Source: Ettlia oleoabundans
Lineage: Eukaryota > Chlorophyta > Chlorophyceae > Chlamydomonadales
NCBI GenBank assembly: GCA_019693395.1
Contig: JAAMXP010001658.1
Location: 1 to 14,083, forward strand
DNA: 14,083 nucleotides
Reading direction: 5' to 3'
How positions within the stretch are numbered: the first letter of the stretch is position 1; every line of letters starts with the position of its first letter. Positions 1-8,812 of the stretch are shown in pieces. The translations under genes were made by a program, and so were the position numbers. A model generated the notes under the pieces. The model was not told the origin of the DNA. It did not search any database and worked only from the letters and a program-made list of their open reading frames with translations.

Positions 1-25
1 CCCACCCACCCATCCACCCACCCAC
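1..25. repeat. (CCCA)n microsatellite
   Basis: The first 25 bases are CCCA repeats with one CATC interruption. They lie at the donor of the last visible glycosyltransferase exon (GTGGGT read on the minus strand), so the intron starts directly in the repeat. Confidence 0.8.
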
Positions 26-3000
26 CGAATGTCTGTGGTCATGGCGTCATACACCTGCGCCCATCGGTTCATCACAGAGGCCGCAGTGTAGGGCAGGATG
101 ATCGGGCCGTCAAAGCGGCGGTAGCTCACAACGCCGGGGCGGCACCAGGGCTGCACACAAGACGGTGGGAAGGCAGGTAGGCAGGTGGAAAGTAAGAACG
201 GGCAGGCAGGTAGAATATAGGCATAGGAAGGATCAGGCAGGCAGGCAGGCAGGCGGACACAAGCAGAGACCAAAAACAGGTAGGCAGGTGGAAGTAGGCA
301 TAGCAAGCCAGGCAGGTATATAGACGAGGAGACAGGCAGGCGGGCAGGCAGGCGGGCGGGCAGCCAGAGGAGGAGCTGGGTTGGAAGAGCAAGGAGGAAA
401 GTGTACTGCCTTCCACCTAAGCATACTGCTGTCCACCCCAAAGCACCGTTCAATATGGATCTACAGCACACTGACATGCAGCGGCCCTCAAACAACATAT
501 CCCATGCATGCACAATGTCTGTTAAGACCTCATCAAGCAAAAACCAAGCCTGCGAAATGCGCCGGGTGGGCCATGTGATGCATTCGGATGCGTAGCCAGG
601 CCAGCCACTGCCCGTGCCCCCACCCCTACCACTGCCAACCCACACGCCGCTCAAGCTAATCACCCTTCCAACCTGATTCTTGGCGTCGCAGTGCGTGCCC
701 TTCACAACCCCCAGGCGCTGCACACATGTGTCCTCCTCCCTTGTTGTGTTTAGGGCTGGGTCGAAGATTAGCGGGCACTGCGGGGACAGCCCCTCTGTCA
801 CCTCCCTGCACAGCCCAATGGCAGGGGGAGCAAATGTAACACAGGTGAAAACGATGTGTGAGCATGGCGAGCAGGAAGACTACAGCGGGTAAGGAAGCAG
901 GCCAGCGAAATAAAACAGGCAAGAAAGAGTCAAAGTGAGGGAAGGAAGGGATTGAAGATGAGAGGGCTCTACGGGGACAGGCGCTCAATCAACTCCGCAG
1001 GTACATCGTGCNNNNCCCCAAACACACACACACACCAACACACTTGATGCAGCCAAACACCATCCTGCCAGCTGGATGCTCCTGGGCTTGTTTGCTGCTG
1101 GCCTTGGTGGCAGCAATTCTGCCGCCTCTAACACCTCTGAGCAACCACACCGCAATTCTAGTTGCCCGCCTTGTCGACTTGAACCAGCGGCAGCAGCAGC
1201 AACCCCTCTGCCTCTGTAACGCCTCAGAAGCAATCCTCAGGAAATCACACCGCACCTCATGTTGCCCGCCTCGTCCACTTGGACCAGCGGCAGCAGCCCC
1301 TGCTCCCTCAACGTCTGGAAAGCGCCCATTAGCCCCTCGTTCCATGTGTGCCAGATGTTGTAGCTGCAAAGGCAGGGCGGTGCAGTATACATGTTCCTTG
1401 CATCAGCAGGCATGAGTGGGTGCCAACTGCCAATGGTGTTCAGCCAGGTGTGCATGCTGCTGTAGCCGCAGCGCCCGGACAAGCAGGCGAACAACGGCAC
1501 TCTGACTCAAGAACCATGAACGTTTCATCACAGTTGAAACGTGTTATCATCACATCAAGCAATGTGTCCAGAGAAAATGGCGCGGCGGCTATCATGCGCC
1601 ACTTCAAATACAGCTTCAGGCAAAGACAGAGCTGACACAGGACTGCGATGGAGGGCGAACAATGTCAGGACATATAGGGGGGCCTCCTTTGCACACATGG
1701 GTGCGTGTGTTGTACTGCTGCAGCTCCTACCTGTACCGCACTTGCATGAAGTACGTGGGCTTGTTGGTCCAGGCGGCGCAGTTGCTGGGAACGGTCGTGT
1801 ACCTGGTGGGCAGGTAGGAAGCACAACACAGTTGGCAGCCACCTTATTGGAATGGGCCGTTGTAGTGCCAGGGGCACAGCGCACGAAAACCAAACCCAAA
1901 ATCCACAGCAGAACACATAGTCAAACATGCAGGAGGTTCCCTATCTTCTGCTGTCAAATACCTGATGGGAAGGTAGAACCACTTCTGACGCTGCACCTCG
2001 CCCTTGATCACTATCACGGTGGGCAGGGCTGGGGTGGTGGAGTTGCCGCTGATGAAGTCCACCCACAACTCCTCCGGTTTCTTCATGCCTGCATGGGTGG
2101 GGCAGCATTGAGGTGCACTCCACACACTAGCTTAGTTGATAAGGGATGCGAATGAGAGGGGCTGAGCTGGACATTGGACTGCCATGATATGCAGTCACCT
2201 GAAGATACCGTAACATGTAAAGAGGGGCAGAACGGAACGTCGTGGACAATCCTGTAGCACTATCGGGGCTCTAACAACTGAACTAGTCACTCCTTGTCAG
2301 GGCAGCGATCGCGGGACTTGCCTACTTTGAAATGTTTGTTGTTTAAGATAAATACCCGTAACCGTTAAGGAATGCCCAGTGAGCCTGCCCCCTGGGCTTT
2401 CCGAGGCAGGCACACAACCTGCCGCTGGACAGGCGCAACCCAGAGTGGCAACTCTAAACGCACCTGGTGGCATGAAGAAGTAGAGCACTTTCTTAGTGAC
2501 TCGCACATTGGAGAACTTGTAATAGTATTTTGCTAGCCTGCCGCTGCCGTTGCGCACAGCATAAATGGTGCATGAGGAGTAGACGCGCCCGGGGGGGTCG
2601 GCTGAATTCGACGTGCCGCCCCCAACCTTGCCGCCGCCTACAGTGGCCACATGCTCAAGCTGCTGCTTATCCTGCGTCTGCTGCTGCTGACTGTCGTCGT
2701 CTTTGGCAATCTCTCCCTCTGTACTAGAGCCCTCGAGATCCCACTCCGCTATGCTGCCATCCTCATCGATTTCATGAAATCCCTTGCGGTCCGTGCTGGT
2801 GTCGGCGCCGGCACCTAGCGTGGACCCCGTAACACTACCGCCGCCGCTGCCGCCCTTGCCTTGAACCTTGACACGCGTGTCGGTGGCGTGGCTGTGCGGG
2901 CGCAACTCTGCAGGCAGCAAGGCAGGAACCAGTTCACGGCAAGCAGGGCTGTGCGGTTTGGCTAGGGATCAAGGTGCAAACCGGGTGGGTAAACAGGAAC

Positions 3001-3582
3001 AAGGGCGGTGCGCTTTGGGCTAGGGATAAAACTTCAAGCGGGGTGGCAGCCACCGTTGAAACCAAGTGTGCAAATGCCAAGTGTCGGCATGCTGGCGCCA
3101 ACCTAACATGGTCGATGCCCTACCACTGCATCAGTAGCCTTTAGCACCGCAGGCAGGATTGCGCAAGCCGCAAGCATTTGGCTGCATGCTGAACGACATG
3201 GCACGCCTAGCGGCTGATCTGAATACCCTGAATACACAGGAGACACCAGTGTTTTACAGCGGATAGGGCATAGGAGCTCCCACTGGCTGCCACACCTGCT
3301 GGATTGCGCAAGGTGGCGGCGTCCCTGCCGCTGCTAGGGTAGGACAGCAGCACCCACAGCACCAGCATCGCCCAGAACGCGTATGCGGCATAATGATAAG
3401 CCTTGCGCTGCAGCGGCTTGTGCTGCGAGGGGTGGGCCTGCAAGAGGGCATCACCCAGCAAGGGAGAGAGCGCTTGGCGCCGCAAGCAGAATGAGTGGCG
3501 GCGGCGGAAGCAGCTTGGGTTGTTAGGCGCGGCTACCTGCTGGGCTGTCTGGAGCCGCAGGTGCGCGCACCTTGGGCCGCAT
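26..3582 (-). CDS. GT61-type (DUF563) glycosyltransferase, type II membrane protein, 3' end beyond window
   Basis: Exons inferred on the minus strand: 3582-3571, 3437-3296, 2907-2464, 2088-1962, 1802-1731, 1363-1256, 1011-973, 805-673, 549-472 and 150-26; all junction phases agree, giving about 426 codons before the left edge. Seen: a short basic N-terminus, one hydrophobic segment at residues 20-37 (signal-anchor style), then a Gly/Ser/Asp/Gln-rich stem to about residue 160. A globular part starts near Cys164 and contains YNIWHTWNEGLMGAFQTL at 267-284. An Asn-x-x-His-x-x-x-(Asp/Glu) motif of this form is typical of GT61 enzymes (EOGT/POMGNT2/plant xylosyltransferase superfamily), which are Golgi or ER enzymes that transfer sugars to glycans or proteins. 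Donor and acceptor sugars cannot be told. The ATG at 3582 has a weak context and its exon is only 12 nt, so the start is tentative. The end of the sixth exon and the start of the seventh are uncertain because of a 4-N gap. Introns 151-471, 1364-1730, 2089-2463 and 2908-3295 exceed 300 bp; only the repeats listed separately were seen in them. The family assignment is inference from motif and topology. Confidence 0.62.
166..360. repeat. GGCA/GCAG-rich degenerate microsatellite in an intron
   Basis: This stretch is built of scattered GGCAGGCAGG blocks, densest at 236-254 and 333-360, separated by purine-rich spacers. It fills most of the 321-bp glycosyltransferase intron 151-471. Reading it on the minus strand gives the Cys/Leu/Pro-rich translations that look like open frames but carry no domain. 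Confidence 0.75.
1012..1015. other. Assembly gap (NNNN) at a splice acceptor
   Basis: Four Ns lie just upstream, on the minus strand, of the short exon 1011-973. The acceptor AG of that exon must fall inside or next to the gap, because the flanking bases offer none. A (CA)n run lies immediately beside it, so the true gap length may differ from four. Confidence 0.85.
1021..1036. repeat. (CA)n microsatellite
   Basis: A short CA dinucleotide run borders the NNNN gap inside a glycosyltransferase intron. Read in the gene's direction it is a GT run just before the presumed acceptor. Confidence 0.75.
1119..1300. repeat. Imperfect tandem duplication of about 90-100 bp over an exon end
   Basis: Bases 1119-1200 resemble 1209-1300. 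From 1141 the offset is exactly 100 bp (for example GTTGCCCGCC at 1161 and 1261, CCAGCGGCAGCAGC at 1184 and 1284). To the left an indel of about 10 bp shifts it to about 90. The right-hand copy holds the end of the glycosyltransferase exon 1363-1256; the left-hand copy lies in the following intron and has an in-frame stop at the matching place. Confidence 0.8.
2945..3046. repeat. Imperfect tandem duplication, unit about 57 bp
   Basis: Two copies, 2945-2989 and 3002-3046, share GGGC-GTGCG-TTTGG-CTAGGGAT and end in a CGGGGTGG-like block. They lie in the 388-bp glycosyltransferase intron 2908-3295, and nothing else recognisable is in that intron. Confidence 0.65.
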
Positions 3583-4341
3583 GGGCCGTTTAGTTGAAAG
3601 GAGATTGGATGGCGCCAGGGCTGCTCATCCCCACGGCTGGGGCCAAGCGCGAGTTGGTTGCGCAGCTACAACACTGTCTGGCAAGCAAGGTGCCCGCTGT
3701 CCTTGAATGCGCAGCTTCCAGGTGATGCTGCGGCTCTGAACAACTGCCGACAGTCGCTATCGCGGGCTTCCAGGCGAGCCGATTGAACCGGGTAAGGGGA
3801 TGGAGAGCCGTATGGCACTGTGCCGATTGCTGCCAATGCAGATTGCTGTCAATATCCATCTTGAGCAGCTGCCAATTGTTACGCGGGTGGATGACCTGGC
3901 GGCGGACAGGCGAAGCACGGCGGTATGAACGGTAGACACTCCTCCATTGGAAAGGCGCTTACTGAACCCACACGCGATCAACAAACTATGTGCAATGCAA
4001 TTGAAATACACGACTGCCGTAAAACTAGCCCGGATACGGGCTAGCAGAGTAGGAAGCTAATATAGACACCCATCGGCACCGTTTGAACTTGAAAGTGCTC
4101 TCCTCACACAACAATGTGCCGCCGCCAACACACCGCGGCTTTCTGCTGGCTCTATGATTCAGCTTTTTGTGAGGTAGTATCCCATTCGTCTTGCTTAAGG
4201 TGCTTTAAGGGCAACATATTTTGACAGAATCACGCCTGTTTTTAGTGCAAACACTCCCATGCGTAAGGCAACTCGCTGCTTTCTAATTGACTTGTAGGTA
4301 TTTGACTGAGTGCTCAACAAGCGCCATGGCATTGTGCCCTT
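3583..4341. other. Intergenic region between ispD 3' end and glycosyltransferase 5' end
   Basis: About 760 bp without a supported gene. Open frames here are short, lack recognisable domains and cannot be joined to flanking exons. The part nearest 3583 should hold the promoter and 5' UTR of the minus-strand glycosyltransferase; no TATA box or other clear promoter motif was recognised. Confidence 0.55.
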
Positions 4342-4346
4342 TTACA
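4342..4346 (-). terminator. Candidate UGUAA polyadenylation signal for ispD
   Basis: TTACA on the plus strand reads TGTAA on the minus strand, the poly(A) signal known in chlorophytes. It is the first such pentamer found downstream of the ispD stop codon and implies a 3' UTR of about 460 nt. Confidence 0.5.
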
Positions 4347-4456
4347 ACCAGTATTGGAAGCCATTATGATCTCTCACCATGGGTTCCACGAGCTGTAGGG
4401 CATAGAACCCACAGGCTTGACAGAGGAGTTGCGGTGCATCAGGCAGCACGTGCAGT

Positions 4457-4530
4457 TCTAGAACACGGCTCCCTAAACCCTGGCAAGCAGCATCTAGAAC
4501 ACGGCTCCCTTAACCCCCTAGCAAGCAGCA
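4457..4530. repeat. Tandem duplication, unit 36-38 bp, in ispD 3' UTR
   Basis: CTAGAACACGGCTCCCT occurs at 4458 and again at 4494, each followed by an (T)AACCC-type block and GCAAGCAGCA. The two copies differ by small indels. They lie between the ispD stop and its candidate poly(A) signal. Confidence 0.85.
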
Positions 4531-4700
4531 AAATTGGGCCAAATTGCGCTGCAAAGGTTGGAGGTACCAGGAGCTCTGTATCGCTTGGTCAAAGTGATAT
4601 CGTACTGCCAACCAGGGTGCTATCAGCACCCCTGCCGCTTCCATCCACCGGATGCCTTTTAAAGGACAGCAGCACACAAAGTGGTGCCAGCCACAACAAC

Positions 4701-4849
4701 ACCGCCAGCTGCTCGTTGTCTCCTCCACACCTCTACTCATCAAATAAGGCGCACCCCGTGGCGGAAGAACCCATCCACCTCAACAGCTAGCTAGTTGTCT
4801 CCTCCTCTAGTCATCAAAAACCTTGCACTCCTTGGCAGAAGGGTCCACC
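4701..4849. repeat. Decayed tandem copy of the ispD stop-codon region
   Basis: Bases 4716-4779 match 4795-4849 with substitutions and indels (TTGTCTCCTCC at 4716 and 4795, TCATCAAA at 4737 and 4810, a GCAC(T/C)CC block, then (C/G)GAAG...TCCACC). A shorter match, CAGCT-(A/G)CT at about 4706 and 4785, extends it left. The right-hand copy carries the end of the IspD coding sequence including the second tail cysteine; the left-hand copy lies in the 3' UTR and no longer encodes it. Confidence 0.75.
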
Positions 4850-7800
4850 GTCTCGCAGTAGTCCACCCGTTGCTGGTCCAGGGGGTCTGCCGCCCCGGCT
4901 GCCGCCGCGAGCTTGGCCGCCGTCGCAGCCTCCTCAATAAAGCGCTCCGCCACCGACATGTCATCGGGGGTGGTGACCTGCCAGGAAGAGCAAACCCTCA
5001 TTCTTATCATTAACAAAGTTATGAATCTAGTCAGAAAACATCTAATAAAGAAATCGGTGATCCAGCCCATTTGTGCGCCCCGGAAACAAGGAGATTGGAG
5101 GGAGAACTCGGGCAAGAAGGGTCGAAGGATCATATCTGTACAATCGTGCCAGGTCAGCAGAGCATGCCACCTCAGCGCATGGCATCAGCTGGCAGCCGCA
5201 CTGAATGCCGCCACGTCCCCATGCAGTACCACCAGTTCCTCACTGCAGTACCCCCACCTCCTTGCAGTACCAGTAAGGTCACAATGCAACACTACCACCT
5301 CCTCATTGCAGTACCATCACGCCCTGCTTCCATGTGTTACCTTGATGTTTGTGTAGCTGCCAGGTGTGATGCGCACGGGCTTGCCTAGGGCCTCAATGAT
5401 GGACACGTCATCAGTCACCTCCAGGCCCTCCCGCTGCATGGATTAGGAAAGGAACGCGACCAGCATATGGCAAGATATCACACATGCGAGCAGCAGCACA
5501 TGCCACTTAGTGCACCTGAAGTGTCCTCAAGCCATCATCTGATCAAAGTGATTCAAAAAAAGCCTTCTCATTTCCTGCTCATTTCATTTCCTGCTCCCAT
5601 GCACCTGAACCAGCTCAAAGCCCTCCCGCAGCAGTGGCGGACGAATGACCTGCACCCAACAGCCACAGCATGCACAGCAGGGCATGTTGGATATGTACAC
5701 GAGTGCGGTGTGATGCTGGGGACAAAGAAACATTGTTGGGCATCCTCAAGCAGAAGCAATAAAGGTTCTGACTGCTTGTGCAGAGCTGGCTGCCGCCGTG
5801 TGCTCACTGCCAGCTGCATAACGGCTGCTGGAGAAGTTCGTATCAGGTGTAGTATTAATGTACAGTGCACAGTGTACAATTCGCACAGTGTACAGCAAAC
5901 AGGCGCACAGTACACACGCGCACTGTGGGTCTTACCCACTGAGGCATTGCAGCTCCCGAAAAGCAAAGCTAAGGGCTTGAGTGATGCTCACCGACAAACT
6001 CGTTGCATACGTAACACTGCCAAAACGCAGAGAGCCAGAACTAATAACCCCAACCTTGCTTGCTGTGCGTCGGCACCTCCGCAGCCGACCATATCTCAGC
6101 AGTTCCACCACCATCCTGTCACCTTTCACCCTAGTTGTGACAGTTAACTGCAGTACACACAGTAAATAACGGGCCGTACATACCTGTGGAGTCTGCACCT
6201 CCCAGAGAGCAGAGCGTTTCAGTGTCTTCACCACCATGCGGTCGCCATCCACCTCCTTTATTGTGGGCTTCACCGGCACACCCAGCACTGCAGCACCCAC
6301 CTGCGGCGATAAGCAAATGAAGTGAGTTGGCAGCAGGGTTGGAAGGAAACAGCCAGGATAAAATGGAGGTGGGTGGGCGCTCCCTTGTACAATCCCCAAG
6401 CACCTCCTATGAAGCCCAGTGAGGAGCATCTCTGTCGGTAGCTCCCGCTTGGAAGCAGGGCAGGACCGGGGTCAACAAGGTATATCAGAAAGAGGCAAAG
6501 GCCTATATAGGTGGCAGTACCATCAAGACTGTAACCGAAGCAGCACCTCACCTCCCATGCATCCGCAAAGCATTTGAGTGCATCTTCTGCCGTCACCAGC
6601 GGCCGCGCCGAGTCGTGGATGGCCACAAGCTGTGGGTACGGGCAAACACAAAGGGAGGTGAGGGGCCGGCAGGGGTTGCTGCGCCATGGAGAACGGCTGC
6701 GGGTAGGGAAAACAGAACAGGGAGCAACAACATGTGCAAGTTTGAGGACGGGCAGGACTGTTCCAAGTCATGGACAGGCCCCATTTGTGGGGTGGGGAGG
6801 CAGCAAATCAGCAGACAAGCAGTCAAGTACAAAGCAGCGATGGTGAACACACTTTCAAAGATTGCTACAGACTAGCTGAATTCAAAATGTGAGACAAAAG
6901 TTTGACAGTCCGGAGGCAACATGCAGCGCATGCAATCCGTCCCCCGTCCGCGGGGGTATTGTCTCTCTATTGACTCTACCACCCACATGCGCTGCTGGAC
7001 CACTTTGCAGGAGCCGCAGAGCACTGGGGTGGCACGCACGCGTGTTTGCAGCCATTGCGCACATGAATCACCCACTGACACCGACTCCAACCCCACCTGC
7101 GCTGCTGAATCAATCTGCTGGAAGCCGCTGAGCACGCTGTCCTGCCGCTCGGCACCAGGGGCCGCAAACTTTAGGGGCAGCTGACGGGGCATGCGAGTGT
7201 AGCAGCGCTCAAACACGTCGCTGCAGGCAACACGGTGCAATGACACACAGCATTCGCCCGGCTGAACTGTCCCCCCNNNCCCCCCCCCCCCCCCCCAAGG
7301 AAGGGAGCAGGCCAGAGGAGCAAGCAGAAAGAGAGCTGCCCAAGACAGCAAGCCCTTGAGAGGGTGTGTAGGAATTCTGCCATTTGTATGGCACGCAAAG
7401 CATGCGGCCGAATGAGGGACAATGCAGCGGCCTAGCCATAGGGTAGGAGCAAGCCCGAAGCGGGATTTGAGCTTGCTCTTTGCGGACGGTGCTGTCCCAG
7501 GGAGGCAACAACAAAATAGGAGCAAGCGACAGCCAGCAGCAGGGCAGGAGAGACAGCCAGCAAACAGGATGGAAGCAGAGCAGCCAACAGACTAGCCGCG
7601 AGCAGGATCAACCAGCGACAGCAACAGTCAGCAGCTAGCATAATCACCGCCACTCCGGTTCGCACACCACCACAATCTCGCCGACCTGCACCAAATGCCC
7701 GAAGCAAGGCATTGGCACACATTAGAATGATGGCCAGGCTGCTTCCGCAATATGCCTACTGATGAGGCAGCTTCCCAACACCATATGTTGCGGACGGGTC

Positions 7801-8812
7801 ATCACAAGTAATGACACGGCTTAATTGGCTGTGGTGCATGTTGCTGAAGCACGTGCTTCTGCCGCTGTTGCTGCTGCTGCTCTGTCTCTCGCCCTGCTTG
7901 AAACCCCGGAGCTGCAGCAGCACAGCAGTGCTGGACCGCACCTGGGGCATGGCCGCAAACATCTGCATGCTGTAGGTGGCAATGGGCTGGCCCTTCAGCT
8001 CCAGGTATTGCTTGGGGATGGAGGCCTGCATGGCAGTACACAAGCGGCAGGCTATGCGGTACATGGGCGGTGGGCACTAGCAGTACGCAAGCAGCGAGCA
8101 GTGGCGGTGCAGATGCGGAGGGCAATGGCGGCGCGCAGGCAACAGGCACTGGTTTCACATGGGTGGCAAGCAGCATGCCCCAGCGGCAGGCAAAGCAGCA
8201 GTAGTGCAACTGTTAGTCGTGTCAATTAGCCAGGTAATGGCGGACAAAACGCGTGAATTCAGTGATAGAAGCACAACAGCACAGAAAGGGGCCCACTTAT
8301 AACGGCGGCATGCTTAAATGTGTTTAATCAAATTTTAAGTGGTTGTTGTGGTGCCGCTGCCTGGCATGCTCACCCCCATGCGCTTGCCCACGCCGCCCGC
8401 TAGCAGAACCAGGCTCACGCTGCCCTCAGGGATTGCGCTGGCACCATTGCCGTTGCTCTGCACTCGTGTGACAGAAACGACTTAGCCTGAGATTGGGAAC
8501 AGCCGAACGTTGTGAAATTCTCCCACGATGTGCACTGAGTGACGTAAGCAGGACGGCAGGAGCTTGCAGGCAGCGGCGGCAGCTGTCTGGCGGCAGGAGG
8601 GGCCTCACCTGGGCTGCGGCCTGGCACACAACGATCCTGCGAGCCGCTGCCGATGCATAAGCTGTTCTTTGAGCCTGCCGCTTGCTGCCGGCATAAGCTG
8701 AACGCCCGCTGCTAAACCCTGCTGCTCCGCGAGCGACGAGTCTTGCTGGAAGTGGCGGGCGAGCAGTGCCCTGCCTTGTGTTTACGCCAGTAAATGCGGC
8801 ACGAGCAGCCAT
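4807..8812 (-). CDS. ispD: IspD, 2-C-methyl-D-erythritol 4-phosphate cytidylyltransferase, plastid form, with CP12-like tail
   Basis: IspD converts MEP and CTP to CDP-methylerythritol and pyrophosphate, the third step of the plastid MEP isoprenoid pathway. Exons on the minus strand: 8812-8609, 8457-8374, 8025-7942, 7685-7648, 7220-7097, 6629-6552, 6300-6184, 5649-5605, 5433-5341 and 4977-4807 (TAG). All phases agree and give 345 aa. Exon 1 (68 codons) is an Ala/Arg/Ser-rich transit peptide; the chosen ATG has G at -3 and G at +4. Seen in order: nucleotide-binding AGGVGKRMG (88-96) with PKQY (100-103), VVVCEP (129-134), GAERQDSV (159-166), IHDSARPLV (182-190), VPVKPTIK (212-219), LWEVQTPQ (236-243), TDD (265-267) and KVTTPDD (289-295). 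Arg94 and Lys101 match the catalytic Arg and Lys of the family. Known plant and bacterial IspD end about where residue 305 falls; here about 40 residues follow. Eight of nine introns are in phase 0. Introns above 300 bp (4978-5340, 5650-6183, 6630-7096, 7221-7647, 8026-8373) show only the repeats or N gap listed separately. Confidence 0.95.
4810..4887 (-). other. CP12-like redox tail at the IspD C-terminus
   Basis: Residues 320-345 of the IspD model begin DPLDQQR and end [17 protein letters not shown], preceded by an Ala-rich linker (306-319). CP12 tails, and their copies on GapB and Chlamydomonas ADK3, share a DPL(E)-like lead, an acidic segment between two cysteines, the end E-C-(K/R)-V-(Y/F)-acidic, and a position at the extreme C-terminus. 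The cysteine codons are at 4857-4855 and 4827-4825. The spacing here is C-x9-C, one residue more than the usual C-x8-C. In the known proteins the pair forms a thioredoxin-controlled disulfide that binds or inhibits GAPDH-type partners; that role for IspD is inference. Confidence 0.7.
5220..5330. repeat. Degenerate TGCAGTACC tandem repeat in ispD intron 9
   Basis: TGCAGTACC(A/C) or close variants recur at 5222, 5243, 5262 and 5307, separated by CACC/CCTC-rich spacers. The tract sits in the 363-bp last intron of ispD, between exons 9 and 10. Confidence 0.65.
5859..5926. repeat. GCACAGTGTACA direct and inverted repeat cluster in ispD intron 7
   Basis: GCACAGTGTACA occurs at 5867 and 5883, a GCACAGTACAC variant at 5905, and inverted forms (TGTACAGTGCAC at 5859, GCGCACTGTG at 5918) flank them. 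The cluster could fold as a cruciform or RNA hairpin. It lies inside the 534-bp intron 5650-6183. Confidence 0.6.
7277..7297. other. Assembly gap (NNN) beside a poly-C run in ispD intron 4
   Basis: Three Ns are flanked by C homopolymers, with about 17 Cs on the right. It lies within the 427-bp intron 7221-7647 and does not affect the coding sequence. The gap probably reflects homopolymer sequencing failure, so its length is unreliable. Confidence 0.85.

Noticed and set aside
166..360. CRISPR-like or structured repeat array
   Set aside because: The units are 4-bp microsatellite blocks with irregular spacing, not repeats with unique spacers of constant length.
1008..2155. Plus-strand open frames at 1008-1415 and 1541-2155
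   Set aside because: They are antisense to glycosyltransferase exons that join in phase with family motifs, and one begins inside the N gap.
3438..3485. TTG start giving a longer glycosyltransferase N-terminus
   Set aside because: A non-ATG start is unlikely in a nuclear gene, and CTTGCAG at 3438 is a good acceptor that joins an upstream ATG exon in phase.
4287..4790. 167-codon plus-strand open frame
   Set aside because: It lies across the ispD 3' UTR, is built partly from the tandem repeats there, and shows no domain or splice-compatible neighbours.
5467..6147. 226-codon plus-strand open frame
   Set aside because: It spans ispD exon 8 and flanking introns on the opposite strand, has no recognisable motif, and includes the GCACAGTG repeat cluster.
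7277..7297. Poly-C/poly-G tract as a regulatory quadruplex
   Set aside because: A homopolymer next to Ns inside an intron is more simply an assembly artefact, and its length cannot be trusted.
6872..7525. 217-codon minus-strand open frame as a single exon
   Set aside because: Only its middle (7220-7097) is an ispD exon; the rest is intron containing the N gap and poly-C run.
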